Source: Treponema sp. (GTDB lineage Bacteria; Spirochaetota; Spirochaetia; Treponematales; Treponemataceae). From it: a stretch of DNA of 64,000 nt. Below are positions 53,498-61,750 of this stretch, piece by piece (position 1 is the first letter of the stretch; every line of letters begins with the position of its first letter). Under the pieces are notes generated by a model. That model was not told the origin of the DNA, searched no databases, and was given only the letters and a program-made list of their open reading frames with translations. The DNA lies in NCBI GenBank assembly GCA_017446265.1, contig JAFSRD010000041.1, positions 112,466 to 176,465 on the forward strand, in the 5' to 3' direction. A program made the translations under genes and the position numbers.

Positions 53498-54944
53498 CTA
53501 TTTGGCGCGGAAAAACAGTCCGCTATTGTTAGAGGCTATGCGTACCGTTGCAATAAAATGCGCGTCAATGTCAACACCGCTCACAGAATCTGCTACGACG
53601 CGCGCTACGTTGCCCGCACGCACATCGTCCTTTTGCATGTTGTAGCGCACAACAACATTGCCGTCAACATCAGGCGCTTGGAAAAATGCGCGGCCAATTG
53701 CAAGCCCTTCGTCTGCAATCACTTCTTCAATGAGCACATCATACGATTTTCCACACCGCGCTAAAAGCCGCTCGCGCGTAATTTGTTCCTGCATGCGCTC
53801 AAGAATTTGTGCCCGTTCGACTGCAACTTTTTTGGGAACGCGATTTTTAAGCGCATACGCACCAGTGTTTTCTTCTCTGCTATATGGAAAGCAGCCTGAC
53901 CAATCGCTCTGAATAGTTTTTAAAAACGCCCGCGTATTCTCTGCGTTTTCTTCCGTTTCTCCGGGAAAGCCAGTAAGAAACGTCGTGCGGATTGCAGACT
54001 TTGGCAAAACCGCACGAATGTCTGCAACAAGCCGAGCATATTCTTTTGCACTACCGCGCCTGTTCATTGCCTGTATGAGCGCATCGTCGCCCGACTGGAA
54101 TGGAATGTCAAAATATGGAAGGAGATGGCGACTCCCGTGCATAACCGGCAGAATGTCGCGGTTAAAGTGGTCGGGGTGAATGTACAAAAGACGCACGACA
54201 AAATCGCCTGCAAGCTTGTCAATTTTTCTGAGCAGCAGTGAAAGCGCGGACGGCGCGTCTGTGCCGCAGTTTACGCCATGCTCGTCTATGTGTGGCAACG
54301 GAAATGTTCCTGTGCCAAACACATTGTCGTTTTGCCCCGTGCCGTACGCGGCAACATCTTGCCCGATTAAATTGATTTCGTACACGCCGCGCATAACAAG
54401 CTGCTGTATTTCTGCAAGTATGTCAGAAGCCGCGCGGCTTCGCACTTCTCCACGTATAAGCGGAATTGCGCAAAACGTGCAGTGATTGCTGCATCCTTCA
54501 GTGATTTTCACATACGCGCTGCCAGGAAACGAAAGCAGTGTTTTGCGGTTGCCGCAGCAAATGCCTTCTTGCTTGGGCGTTACAATCGGGCGAAAGCCAT
54601 TTTTCAGAGCGCGCACGACATCATCAATTTTTGTCAAGTCCCCGTTGCCAAAAATGCCATCCGCTTCAGGAAGCGATTCTTTGAACACATGTGCATACCG
54701 CTCGGCAAGGCAGCCTGTCAGTAAAATTTTTGCAGCTGGATATTTTTTTTTTTGCCGCGAGCACCGCATTAATCGATTCTTTTTTTGCGCTCTCAATAAA
54801 GCCACACGAATTGATGATTATTATATCTGCACGCGTTGCGTCATGCGTTTGAACAAAGTTGCAGTCGCTCAATCGCGAGATGATTATCTCTGCATCAACT
54901 TGATTTTTTGCACAGCCGTGCTCGTCAAGAAAAAACTTAGTCAA
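53498..54944 (-). pseudogene. rimO: ribosomal protein S12 methylthiotransferase RimO, reading frame broken at an A11 run
   Basis: RimO is a radical-SAM enzyme that methylthiolates S12. The first part, from TTG at 54944, carries the three Cys of the first Fe-S site (EHGCAKNQVD, INSCGFIE; then TGCLAER after the shift). An 11-T run at 54743-54753 (A11 in the mRNA) shifts the frame: the N-terminal frame goes out of register and ends at 54666, while the rest (KKYPAAKILLTG to the TRAM end) is in the other frame. Ten As would join them. The radical-SAM motif CSNHCTFC is intact. Either slippage, phase variation or a sequencing error; the gene is otherwise complete (about 481 residues). It overlaps the rodZ-like end. 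Confidence 0.88.
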
Positions 54945-56034
54945 TCTCCACAACCACCAAACGGTATCTGCCTTCCGAGTCGCGCACCCAGCGAATATCT
55001 TGTACAAGCACCTGACCCGCTGCGCCTATGTCTAAATCAAAACTACGTGTATCTGCAATTACAGTAAATTTGACTGTATTGCCGTTGCTCATCCAGATGC
55101 GCAAACTGTTGTTTGCAGTCATCGTGATGATTTCACCGTTCATAAAATAATTTTCTTCAGACTGCCGCCTATCTATTTTGGAGCGAAACACGCATGACCC
55201 GCGGAATACTGCATTTACTGTAAACGGGTAGGCGCGGTTGTCTTCAAGAATAATACGCGGCTGGTGCGCACGACGCACTTCGCTTTCGGACATGATATCG
55301 GCTGCAACGATGCTGTCTATTGAAAGCATATCGTCATCTTGACGACGCAAAAGCATTCTCACTTCTGCTCCGCGAGAAGCATCTGTCGAAGATATATCTG
55401 ATACATACACGATGACGTCACCTTGCGCATCTCCATCCACATCAAGTTCCGCCTCTTCTGCCAAGTCAACATACAACGTGCCGACAGGAGTACTCAATCC
55501 AAATGAACCAAGCGTTTCACTCACTGCAAGAATAATTTTTCCCTTTTCAGACGGATAGCTGATTTGATCGCCGTGAAAAAGCCGCGCTTTAAGCGGACGG
55601 TCACTGAGTTCATAATTTTTTGGCATGGCTCCATGAGCAATGATGACATTCCGATTTTTACCAGGCTGTTTAAATTTAATAATTAATAAAATGGTGGCAA
55701 CAACTGCAACAACAGCAAAGCAACTCATTCCAATTACAAGCGGCCAAAAAAATCGCGGCTTGTGTTTTACAAGCAACCCCTCAGGCATTGGCGCTTCTTG
55801 AATAGTCTTGCTCCGATATAACGTCATCACTGTTTCAGGATTTATTCCCAAATACTCCGCATAGTTCCGTAGAAATCCTATCATATACGGCTCGCCAGGA
55901 AACACACCTGACTCTTCTTCTTCAAGCCCTTTTATATATTCAATAGTGATTGACGTTTCACGCGCAACTGTCTCTCTGTCAAGATTCTTTTCTTCTCGCG
56001 CCTTTTTCAGAATGATACCATAACTTTCCATCAT
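54937..56034 (-). CDS. RodZ-like HTH/membrane protein
   Basis: 365 residues from the ATG at 56034, 7 bases after GAGG. Cytosolic helix-turn-helix of the HTH_25 type (GIILKKAREEKNLDRETVA, YIKGLEEEE, YMIGFLRNYAEYLGI) as in RodZ, a single membrane helix near residue 115, and a large periplasmic beta-rich domain ending FTVIADTRSFDLDIG. RodZ links the MreB cytoskeleton to the wall; spirochaetes vary in this. It overlaps rimO and follows lolA by 9 bp. Confidence 0.82.
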   Translation of the reverse strand: MMESYGIILKKAREEKNLDRETVARETSITIEYIKGLEEEESGVFPGEPYMIGFLRNYAEYLGINPETVMTLYRSKTIQEAPMPEGLLVKHKPRFFWPLVIGMSCFAVVAVVATILLIIKFKQPGKNRNVIIAHGAMPKNYELSDRPLKARLFHGDQISYPSEKGKIILAVSETLGSFGLSTPVGTLYVDLAEEAELDVDGDAQGDVIVYVSDISSTDASRGAEVRMLLRRQDDDMLSIDSIVAADIMSESEVRRAHQPRIILEDNRAYPFTVNAVFRGSCVFRSKIDRRQSEENYFMNGEIITMTANNSLRIWMSNGNTVKFTVIADTRSFDLDIGAAGQVLVQDIRWVRDSEGRYRLVVVEID

Positions 56035-56043
56035 TGACACGCC

Positions 56044-56724
56044 TCAATCTGACAAAAGGAAATCATTATACACGTTTGCAGAAGAAGGCGGATCATAAAT
56101 AAAACGTTGGTCAGAAATATTTTGATTTAATTTATAGTTTGTAAAATTGAATACAAATAACTCTCCGCGCGGCGTTGTCGCTTCTATCCGTCTGATAAGT
56201 TTTGACTCAGCACTGATTGCAACTTTTATAGTGCGGAACGCTTCAGACATATTACGTCTGTTGAGTACAAGCTTAACAACTTGCTCATTGGAAATATCAT
56301 CAAGCGGAACAGATGTTTGCCCTGTTTCATATGCAATCGTGTAATACCTGCTCATAAGCGAAAGTCCTTGCGGCGTTGCAAGCGACATGCCATCGGTACT
56401 GCTTGAACGCGCAGCCTGTTGAAGCACGGCAGATTGTCCAGGAAGATAGACTGTGAGCACATCGCCATTGAATAAAATAACTTGTTCGGCAGGATTTGAA
56501 CAATCAATGCGCAATAAATTAGGACGCTTGAACGACACGCGTGAAACCATTCGTTGCCTGCCCATTGAGACATCCATATCTGCCTCATAATCTTTTATTG
56601 TTCCGTAATATTCTGAGACTGTTTTAAAATAATCATTTGCTGTCGTAATCTGCGCTGAAAGCGATGCACATAAACTGCTCGCAAAAAAAACAGCAGACAA
56701 AAAGATACTTTTTTGCGTATTCAT
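56044..56724 (-). CDS. lolA: LolA-like periplasmic lipoprotein carrier
   Basis: 226 residues with a signal peptide (cleavage near SLSAQ). LolA fold pattern: YFKTVSEYYGTIKDYEADMDV, VSFKRPNLLRIDCSNPAEQVI, LFNGDVLTVYLPGQ, and a final FNFTNYKLNQNI. It would carry lipoproteins from the LolCDE complex, whose permease is at the start of this window. First gene of the lolA, rodZ-like, rimO group; promoter leaves no leader. Confidence 0.85.
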   Translation of the reverse strand: MNTQKSIFLSAVFFASSLCASLSAQITTANDYFKTVSEYYGTIKDYEADMDVSMGRQRMVSRVSFKRPNLLRIDCSNPAEQVILFNGDVLTVYLPGQSAVLQQAARSSSTDGMSLATPQGLSLMSRYYTIAYETGQTSVPLDDISNEQVVKLVLNRRNMSEAFRTIKVAISAESKLIRRIEATTPRGELFVFNFTNYKLNQNISDQRFIYDPPSSANVYNDFLLSD

Positions 56725-56730
56725 AAAGCC

Positions 56731-56759
56731 ATTTTAATGAAGATAAAAGTTCAAGTCAA
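56731..56759 (-). promoter_or_regulatory. promoter for a predicted leaderless lolA mRNA
   Basis: Minus strand: TTGACT at 56759-56754, 17-base spacer, TAAAAT at 56736-56731, then exactly 6 bases to the ATG at 56724. Confidence 0.65.
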
Positions 56760-56781
56760 GGCACAGTGGCGGCCAGGCACG

Positions 56782-58803
56782 TTATTTTGCATCTTTTGCC
56801 GTATTCTTTGCGCGCGAAGGCTTTGCAGCAATTTCAAGCTCTTTTGCGTGCTTCTCTGCTTTGATGATTTCTTCAAACTCTTTGCCGTCCATCGTCTCTT
56901 TTTCAAGCAGGCGGTTTGCAATGTAGTCGAGCAATTCCTTGTGTTTTTTAAGCAGCGCAAGCACCGCCTTGTACCGCTCCGCCATGACATGCGCAATTTC
57001 TTCGTCAATGTACTTTTGTGTTTCTTCGGAATATTCGCGCACAAGCTGTGGCTCGCTGTATCCATACCCCTGCCCAAACTTGCCGAGCGACATGTTTTGG
57101 AAACGCTCGCTCATGCCGTAGTCGGTAATCATTTTGCGGATTGTATCTGTAGCACGCTGTATGTCGTTCGCAGCACCCGTAGAGATTTCTCCGAACGTCA
57201 CTTGCTCAGCCGCGCGACCTCCGAGCATTACATCAACCTGATTTATCAAATCTTTTTTTGTCTGGAGCGTTTTCTCTTCTTCCTCGCGATACTGCGTAAA
57301 ACCGCCGATTCCATGCGAGCGTGGCACAACAGTGATTTTATTCACTGGAGGATAGTCGGGCGTAAATGCGCCAACGAGCGCGTGTCCTGTTTCGTGAAAC
57401 GCGACAATTTTGCGCTCTTTTTCGTTTTCGCGACGTGTCTTTTTCTTTAAGCCAATGCTCACTTTGTCGATTGCATCATTAAAGTCCAGCATGGAAACTT
57501 TTGCACGTCCGTTCCTCACAGCAAGCAGTGCCGCTTCATTTACTACGTTTGCCAAGTCTGCTCCCGCAAAACCGATGGTGCCATGTGCAAGCGACTCAAA
57601 ATCAACATCGCTGTCAAGTTTTACGTTCTTTGAATGGATGCGCAGTATTTCCTCGCGCCCTTTTACGTCGGGGCGTTCAACAGGCACCTGCCTGTCGAAA
57701 CGACCTGGTCTGAGCAACGCAGGGTCAAGCACGTCGGGGCGATTTGTCGCCGCAAGGATTATCAAGCCTTTCTCATTGTCAAAGCCGTCCATTTCTACGA
57801 GCAACTGGTTGAGCGTTTGCTCGCGCTCGTCATTGCCTCCAAGACTGTTCACACGGCTTTTGCCAATTGCGTCAAGCTCATCGATAAAAATGATACATGG
57901 CGCTTTTTCGCGCGCGTTGCGGAACAAGTCGCGCACTCGACTTGCACCCACGCCAACAAACATTTCAACAAAGTCAGAACCGCTTATGCGAAAAAACGGA
58001 ACGCCCGCCTCTCCTGCAACAGCGCGCGCAAGCAACGTTTTACCAGTGCCAGGCGGTCCTACGAGCAAAACGCCTTTTGGAATCTTGCCGCCTATGTCTG
58101 TATATTTTTTGGGCTGCTTTAAAAAATCAACGACTTCTACAAGTTCCTCTTTTGCTTCGTCAACGCCCGCCACATCGCTAAAGCGCGTTTTCACTTTGCC
58201 TTCTTCCACTGCTTTTGCACGCGACTGTCCTGCAGTAAAAATGCTTCCCATGCCGCCGCCCATGCTCCCCATTTTGCGAAAAAGGAAAACATACAGAAGA
58301 ATGATAAGCCCGAACGGAACTAATAAATTGACAAGTGTCTGCAACAAATAATTATTTTGGCGGCGCACGAATTTATAGTCAACGCCTTTTTCATCGAGCA
58401 ACGTGATAAAACTTTCTACAAGAATGCCTACCGTTTTATATTCGTCACGGTTTTTTGTTTGAACAGGAAACAGCATGTATCCGCGCGTATTCTGGTCAGC
58501 TCCTCCAGCACGCTCCGGTCCGTAACCGACAAAATACACTTCACCCAATTCAACAGATACAATCGTGCCGTTTTCTATATGCTGACGAAATTCAGAAAAA
58601 TCTATAAGCTCTTCAGGCTTTGAGATAGTAAATACATTGACAAGCGCAAGCACGGCGAATACAAGAAGCATGATGCCCCAAAGCGGGAAACGCGGTTTGT
58701 TGTCATTTTTCTTTTTGTCGTTGTTTTCAGGTCCTGCAAATTTAAAGAAATTGTACGGGTCGTCGTTTTTATCGTCTTTTACGTCTTTTTTTTCATCGCT
58801 CAT
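56782..58803 (-). CDS. ftsH: ATP-dependent zinc metalloprotease FtsH
   Basis: 673 residues from the ATG at 58803. Two membrane helices (about 42-60 and 156-176), an AAA module with GPPGTGKT at 249-256, [32 protein letters not shown], and the zinc motif HETGH near residue 470 (usually HEAGH). N-terminal cytosolic extension of 40 charged residues is longer than usual. It degrades membrane and regulatory proteins. GAGG site, single-gene unit. Confidence 0.98.
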   Translation of the reverse strand: MSDEKKDVKDDKNDDPYNFFKFAGPENNDKKKNDNKPRFPLWGIMLLVFAVLALVNVFTISKPEELIDFSEFRQHIENGTIVSVELGEVYFVGYGPERAGGADQNTRGYMLFPVQTKNRDEYKTVGILVESFITLLDEKGVDYKFVRRQNNYLLQTLVNLLVPFGLIILLYVFLFRKMGSMGGGMGSIFTAGQSRAKAVEEGKVKTRFSDVAGVDEAKEELVEVVDFLKQPKKYTDIGGKIPKGVLLVGPPGTGKTLLARAVAGEAGVPFFRISGSDFVEMFVGVGASRVRDLFRNAREKAPCIIFIDELDAIGKSRVNSLGGNDEREQTLNQLLVEMDGFDNEKGLIILAATNRPDVLDPALLRPGRFDRQVPVERPDVKGREEILRIHSKNVKLDSDVDFESLAHGTIGFAGADLANVVNEAALLAVRNGRAKVSMLDFNDAIDKVSIGLKKKTRRENEKERKIVAFHETGHALVGAFTPDYPPVNKITVVPRSHGIGGFTQYREEEEKTLQTKKDLINQVDVMLGGRAAEQVTFGEISTGAANDIQRATDTIRKMITDYGMSERFQNMSLGKFGQGYGYSEPQLVREYSEETQKYIDEEIAHVMAERYKAVLALLKKHKELLDYIANRLLEKETMDGKEFEEIIKAEKHAKELEIAAKPSRAKNTAKDAK

Positions 58804-58844
58804 CAAAAAACCTCAAAAAATAAATAGTAATCACTACTCTTCTA

Positions 58845-58873
58845 AATATACGCAATATTGAAAGATTTGTCAT
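58845..58873 (-). promoter_or_regulatory. promoter of ftsH
   Basis: Minus strand: ATGACA at 58873-58868, 17-base spacer, TATATT at 58850-58845. Leader about 35 bases with GAGG. Divergent from the fliS promoter. Confidence 0.65.
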
Positions 58874-58906
58874 CAGAAAAAGCGCCACTGTACAATATTT
58901 TTTTTA

Positions 58907-58934
58907 TAAAGTTTCGTTTTTTCCAATCCGATAT
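58907..58934 (+). promoter_or_regulatory. sigma-28 (FliA)-type promoter of fliS
   Basis: TAAAGTTT at 58907-58914, 12-base spacer, TCCGATAT at 58927-58934, close to the flagellar consensus TAAAGTTT-N11-GCCGATAA. Leader about 50 bases. Confidence 0.6.
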
Positions 58935-58992
58935 TGTAAACGGATGTCTATTAGTAAATTTGTTTTGTCTCATGGATACACGGAGGTTGCGC

Positions 58993-59433
58993 ATGGGGTA
59001 TAATCACGCATATAACGCATACAAAAATACTGATATACGCACTGCAAGCCAGGGGCATCTTATCGTCTTGTTGTACGAAGGAGCAGTTCGGCAGTTGTCT
59101 ATAGCATCGGAGCTATTTGACGCGGACGGAAAGGTAAAAGCGCCTGACATTGAAAAATACAGCATATGCCTGCAAAAAACGCAGGCAATCATCACTGAGT
59201 TGCAAGTTTCACTCGACATGGACAAAGGCGGAGAGATTGCAAAAAACCTCATGTCGCTGTATATTTACTTTAACAGCGAATTGATGGCAGCAAGCATCAA
59301 TCAAAACAAGCAAAAGGTTGATTTTGTGCGCACGATGATGAGTCAGCTTGCTGATTCATGGCGGCAGATTGCCAACAGCACGGCAAACGCGCCTGCGTCA
59401 AACATGTCAAGTTCCCTAAACATAGAGGGATAG
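58993..59433 (+). CDS. fliS: flagellin export chaperone FliS
   Basis: 146 residues from the ATG at 58993, after GGAGG; longer frames lack a site. MGYNHAYNAYKNTDIRTASQ is the FliS start pattern, LIVLLYEGAVRQL and DKGGEIAKNLMSLYIYFN are conserved helices. FliS binds flagellin (FlaB in spirochaetes) in the cytosol. It heads a group with a FlgN-like gene. Confidence 0.93.
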   Translation: MGYNHAYNAYKNTDIRTASQGHLIVLLYEGAVRQLSIASELFDADGKVKAPDIEKYSICLQKTQAIITELQVSLDMDKGGEIAKNLMSLYIYFNSELMAASINQNKQKVDFVRTMMSQLADSWRQIANSTANAPASNMSSSLNIEG

Positions 59434-59467
59434 CTTGACGCATAAACAAATAGGGTGGGAAATCACT

Positions 59468-59947
59468 ATGGCAAAAATTTCACAGCAGGAACTCGATGAA
59501 CGCGTCGCATTGTTAAAACGGTTTAGAACATTGCTCGTGCAACAGCGCGAAAAATTCCGTGAATACCTCGCAGTGCTTGAACAGCAGCAAAAATCAATCA
59601 TCGCAGAAAACACTGAACTGCTGCTTGCACATACAGAGTTGGAGCAGCAAGTAGTTGCCGGCATTGCAAGCATGCAAAAAGTGATTGTTCCGCTGTCAGA
59701 GATGTATGCATCTGTCCAGCACGCTGTTGCTCCGCAGGAAACGGCAGCCGTCGAATCCATTCAAGCAGAATTGACGAGCCTTCAGTCAAAAGTGCTTGCA
59801 CAAAACGAAACAAACAGAAACCTCTTGCGCGTGCACATAGCGCAGATACAACAGCAGATGAAGCAGCTGAAAAATCCGTATCAGGGAAACAGAAGCGTGT
59901 ACGCGCAAAAACAAACAGTCGGCGCGCTCGTGGAAGTGAACGCATAA
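59468..59947 (+). CDS. FlgN-like flagellar chaperone
   Basis: 159 residues from the ATG at 59468 (GGGTGGG 9 bases upstream). Almost wholly helical, heptad-rich (ERVALLKRFRTLLVQQREKF, LLLAHTELEQQVVAGIASMQ), length and pattern as in FlgN, which escorts hook-associated proteins. No sequence motif proves it; position after fliS supports it. The folA gene starts 6 bp later. Confidence 0.7.
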   Translation: MAKISQQELDERVALLKRFRTLLVQQREKFREYLAVLEQQQKSIIAENTELLLAHTELEQQVVAGIASMQKVIVPLSEMYASVQHAVAPQETAAVESIQAELTSLQSKVLAQNETNRNLLRVHIAQIQQQMKQLKNPYQGNRSVYAQKQTVGALVEVNA

Positions 59948-59953
59948 GCAACA

Positions 59954-60448
59954 ATGATAGCTGTCATAGCTGCTGTTGCAAAAAATCGCGCACTCGGAAA
60001 AAACGGGAAACTGCCATGGAAACTGCCATGCGATCTGGCACATTTTAAAAAATTAACAATTAATAACGTCGTCATCATGGGGCGAAAAACGTTTGAATCA
60101 ATTGAAAAACAACTTCCAAACAGGATTACGATTGTCATCTCAAAAATGCACACATTTTCCGGTACAAACCTCTACACTGCCCGCAGTTTCGCAGAAGCGA
60201 TGGAATGCGCATGCAAAACGATGCAGTCATTACAAAAACGCATGCATATCTTTGCAGCAGGGGGAGCTGCTGTGTATGCGGAAGCGATTCCACTCTGCGA
60301 TAAAATGTTCATCACAAAGATAGACGCGGCATGTGACGGCGATGTGTTTTTTCCTGAATTTGATGAAGCGCAATTTTCAAAAAAAATCGGCAAAAAAATC
60401 ATTACAGAGTGCGTGCCGTATACATTCGTTACCTACAAGCGCATCTGA
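59954..60448 (+). CDS. folA: dihydrofolate reductase
   Basis: 164 residues. IAAVAKNRALGKNGKLPWKLPCDLAHFK in pieces matches the substrate loop (LPW and Asp in CDLAHF), MGRKTFESI binds NADPH, and AAGGAAVYAEAI the second glycine loop. It reduces dihydrofolate to tetrahydrofolate and would supply the fhs product's cofactor. It is co-directional with the flagellar chaperone genes, 6 bp after the FlgN-like stop, and has no evident promoter. Confidence 0.95.
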   Translation: MIAVIAAVAKNRALGKNGKLPWKLPCDLAHFKKLTINNVVIMGRKTFESIEKQLPNRITIVISKMHTFSGTNLYTARSFAEAMECACKTMQSLQKRMHIFAAGGAAVYAEAIPLCDKMFITKIDAACDGDVFFPEFDEAQFSKKIGKKIITECVPYTFVTYKRI

Positions 60449-60460
60449 AATAATCAGCTA

Positions 60461-60489
60461 TTGAAAAATAACCTCTCATCGTATAAACT
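60461..60489 (+). promoter_or_regulatory. promoter of the REC-STAS-REC/hybrid kinase genes
   Basis: TTGAAA at 60461-60466, 17-base spacer, TAAACT at 60484-60489; the ATG at 60500 has GAGGG upstream that overlaps the short leader. Confidence 0.55.
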
Positions 60490-60499
60490 AGAGGGCATA

Positions 60500-61750
60500 A
60501 TGAAGAATGTTTTGATTATAGATGCATCTCCCATGTTTAGGGAATTTCTCAAAGACAAGTTTTCTGCTGAAAAGATAGCTGTTACTGTAACGCAGGGAAA
60601 ACGCGATGCATTTATTAAAATGATTTCCTCGCTTCCAGAGCTTATCATCCTTGAAATACAGGGAAATCTTGAAGGCGTGTTTGAATTCTTAAAAAAGAAA
60701 TTTGGAGACCCGAATGCCGTTCACATTCCTATTATCGCAGTCGGTCCGCCAATTGAAAATCAAAAAACATCTGTACTTGCGCAGTTTGGCGTAGTAAAAT
60801 ATTTTACAAAGCCTATCAAATTTGACGTCTTTTTTGAATCTGTCGGCTACATTCTTAAAATCGCATTTTCTATGGATGCTACTCCATGCATGCTCGACAT
60901 TCACCGTAACGGCAACATCATATTTATGGAAATTGCGGAAGGGTTGAATCGTGAAAAACTTTCATTGCTCAAATACAAACTTGCAGAGATGATTGAAACA
61001 GGCGGCATGGAGTCGCCAAAAATCATCCTAATGATGACAAACCTTGACTTGTCATTTGTAGATGGACAGAACCTTGAACTGCTGCTCGACAATGTACTGG
61101 CAAATGCAAAAGTGCAGACTGGCAATGTCAAAGTGCTTTCATTCAGTTCATTTACGCGCGAGTTGATAAGCGGTCATCCCCGTTACGAAGGAATAGAAGT
61201 CTCCACCAATCTTTCACATGTGCTCAACACGCTTGTAGACAGCAGTTCTTCTTCAAGTGTATCAGAGTTGATAACAGATAAGATTCTCAAGTCTGAACAG
61301 CACGAAGATTCAAGTTCAATTGAAACACGCTTTTATTCAGATTCGGGCACAGAGCAGGATGAAGATTCAGATACAGTGGGAAATGTGCTGCGCATTGCGC
61401 TTGTTGACGATGATAAAATTACGCTCAAACTGCTTGAAGAATCGTTTAAGACAGTCGGCGCAACATGCGACTCATACGAAATAGGCACTGAATTCATGGC
61501 GGGCATCAACAAGCATAAATACGACCTTGCAGTGCTCGACATACTCATGCCGGGCATTTCAGGCTTTGATATCCTTATGCGGCTCAGAAGCGTAAGAAAC
61601 GAAATTCCTGTCATAGTCTACTCTCAAACAACGCAGCGTGAAGATGTCATTCAAGCGTTGAGCCTCGGCGCAAAACGCTACCTTGCAAAACCGCAGAAGC
61701 CTGAAATAGTTGTACAAAAAGCGATAGAGTTGCTCCATGGAAAAATCTAA
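60500..61750 (+). CDS. response-regulator-like protein: pseudo-receiver, STAS-like middle, C-terminal receiver
   Basis: 416 residues from the ATG at 60500. The first domain (about 1-115) is receiver-like but has Glu (LIILEIQGN) at the phospho-acceptor site, while retaining KYFTKP, suggesting a permanently active mimic. The middle (about 125-250) has a STAS-like order (NIIFMEIAEGLNREKL, KIILMMTNLDLSFVDGQN). After a Ser/acidic linker, the C-terminal receiver is canonical: LVDDDK, AVLDILMPGISG, YSQT, YLAKP. It overlaps the hybrid kinase gene by 14 bp and is the likely partner. Confidence 0.82.
   Translation: MKNVLIIDASPMFREFLKDKFSAEKIAVTVTQGKRDAFIKMISSLPELIILEIQGNLEGVFEFLKKKFGDPNAVHIPIIAVGPPIENQKTSVLAQFGVVKYFTKPIKFDVFFESVGYILKIAFSMDATPCMLDIHRNGNIIFMEIAEGLNREKLSLLKYKLAEMIETGGMESPKIILMMTNLDLSFVDGQNLELLLDNVLANAKVQTGNVKVLSFSSFTRELISGHPRYEGIEVSTNLSHVLNTLVDSSSSSSVSELITDKILKSEQHEDSSSIETRFYSDSGTEQDEDSDTVGNVLRIALVDDDKITLKLLEESFKTVGATCDSYEIGTEFMAGINKHKYDLAVLDILMPGISGFDILMRLRSVRNEIPVIVYSQTTQREDVIQALSLGAKRYLAKPQKPEIVVQKAIELLHGKI

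Noticed and set aside
57410..58351. 313-codon plus-strand frame opposite ftsH
   Set aside because: Ser/Phe-rich antisense of a strongly conserved AAA protease; the ftsH frame explains the region.
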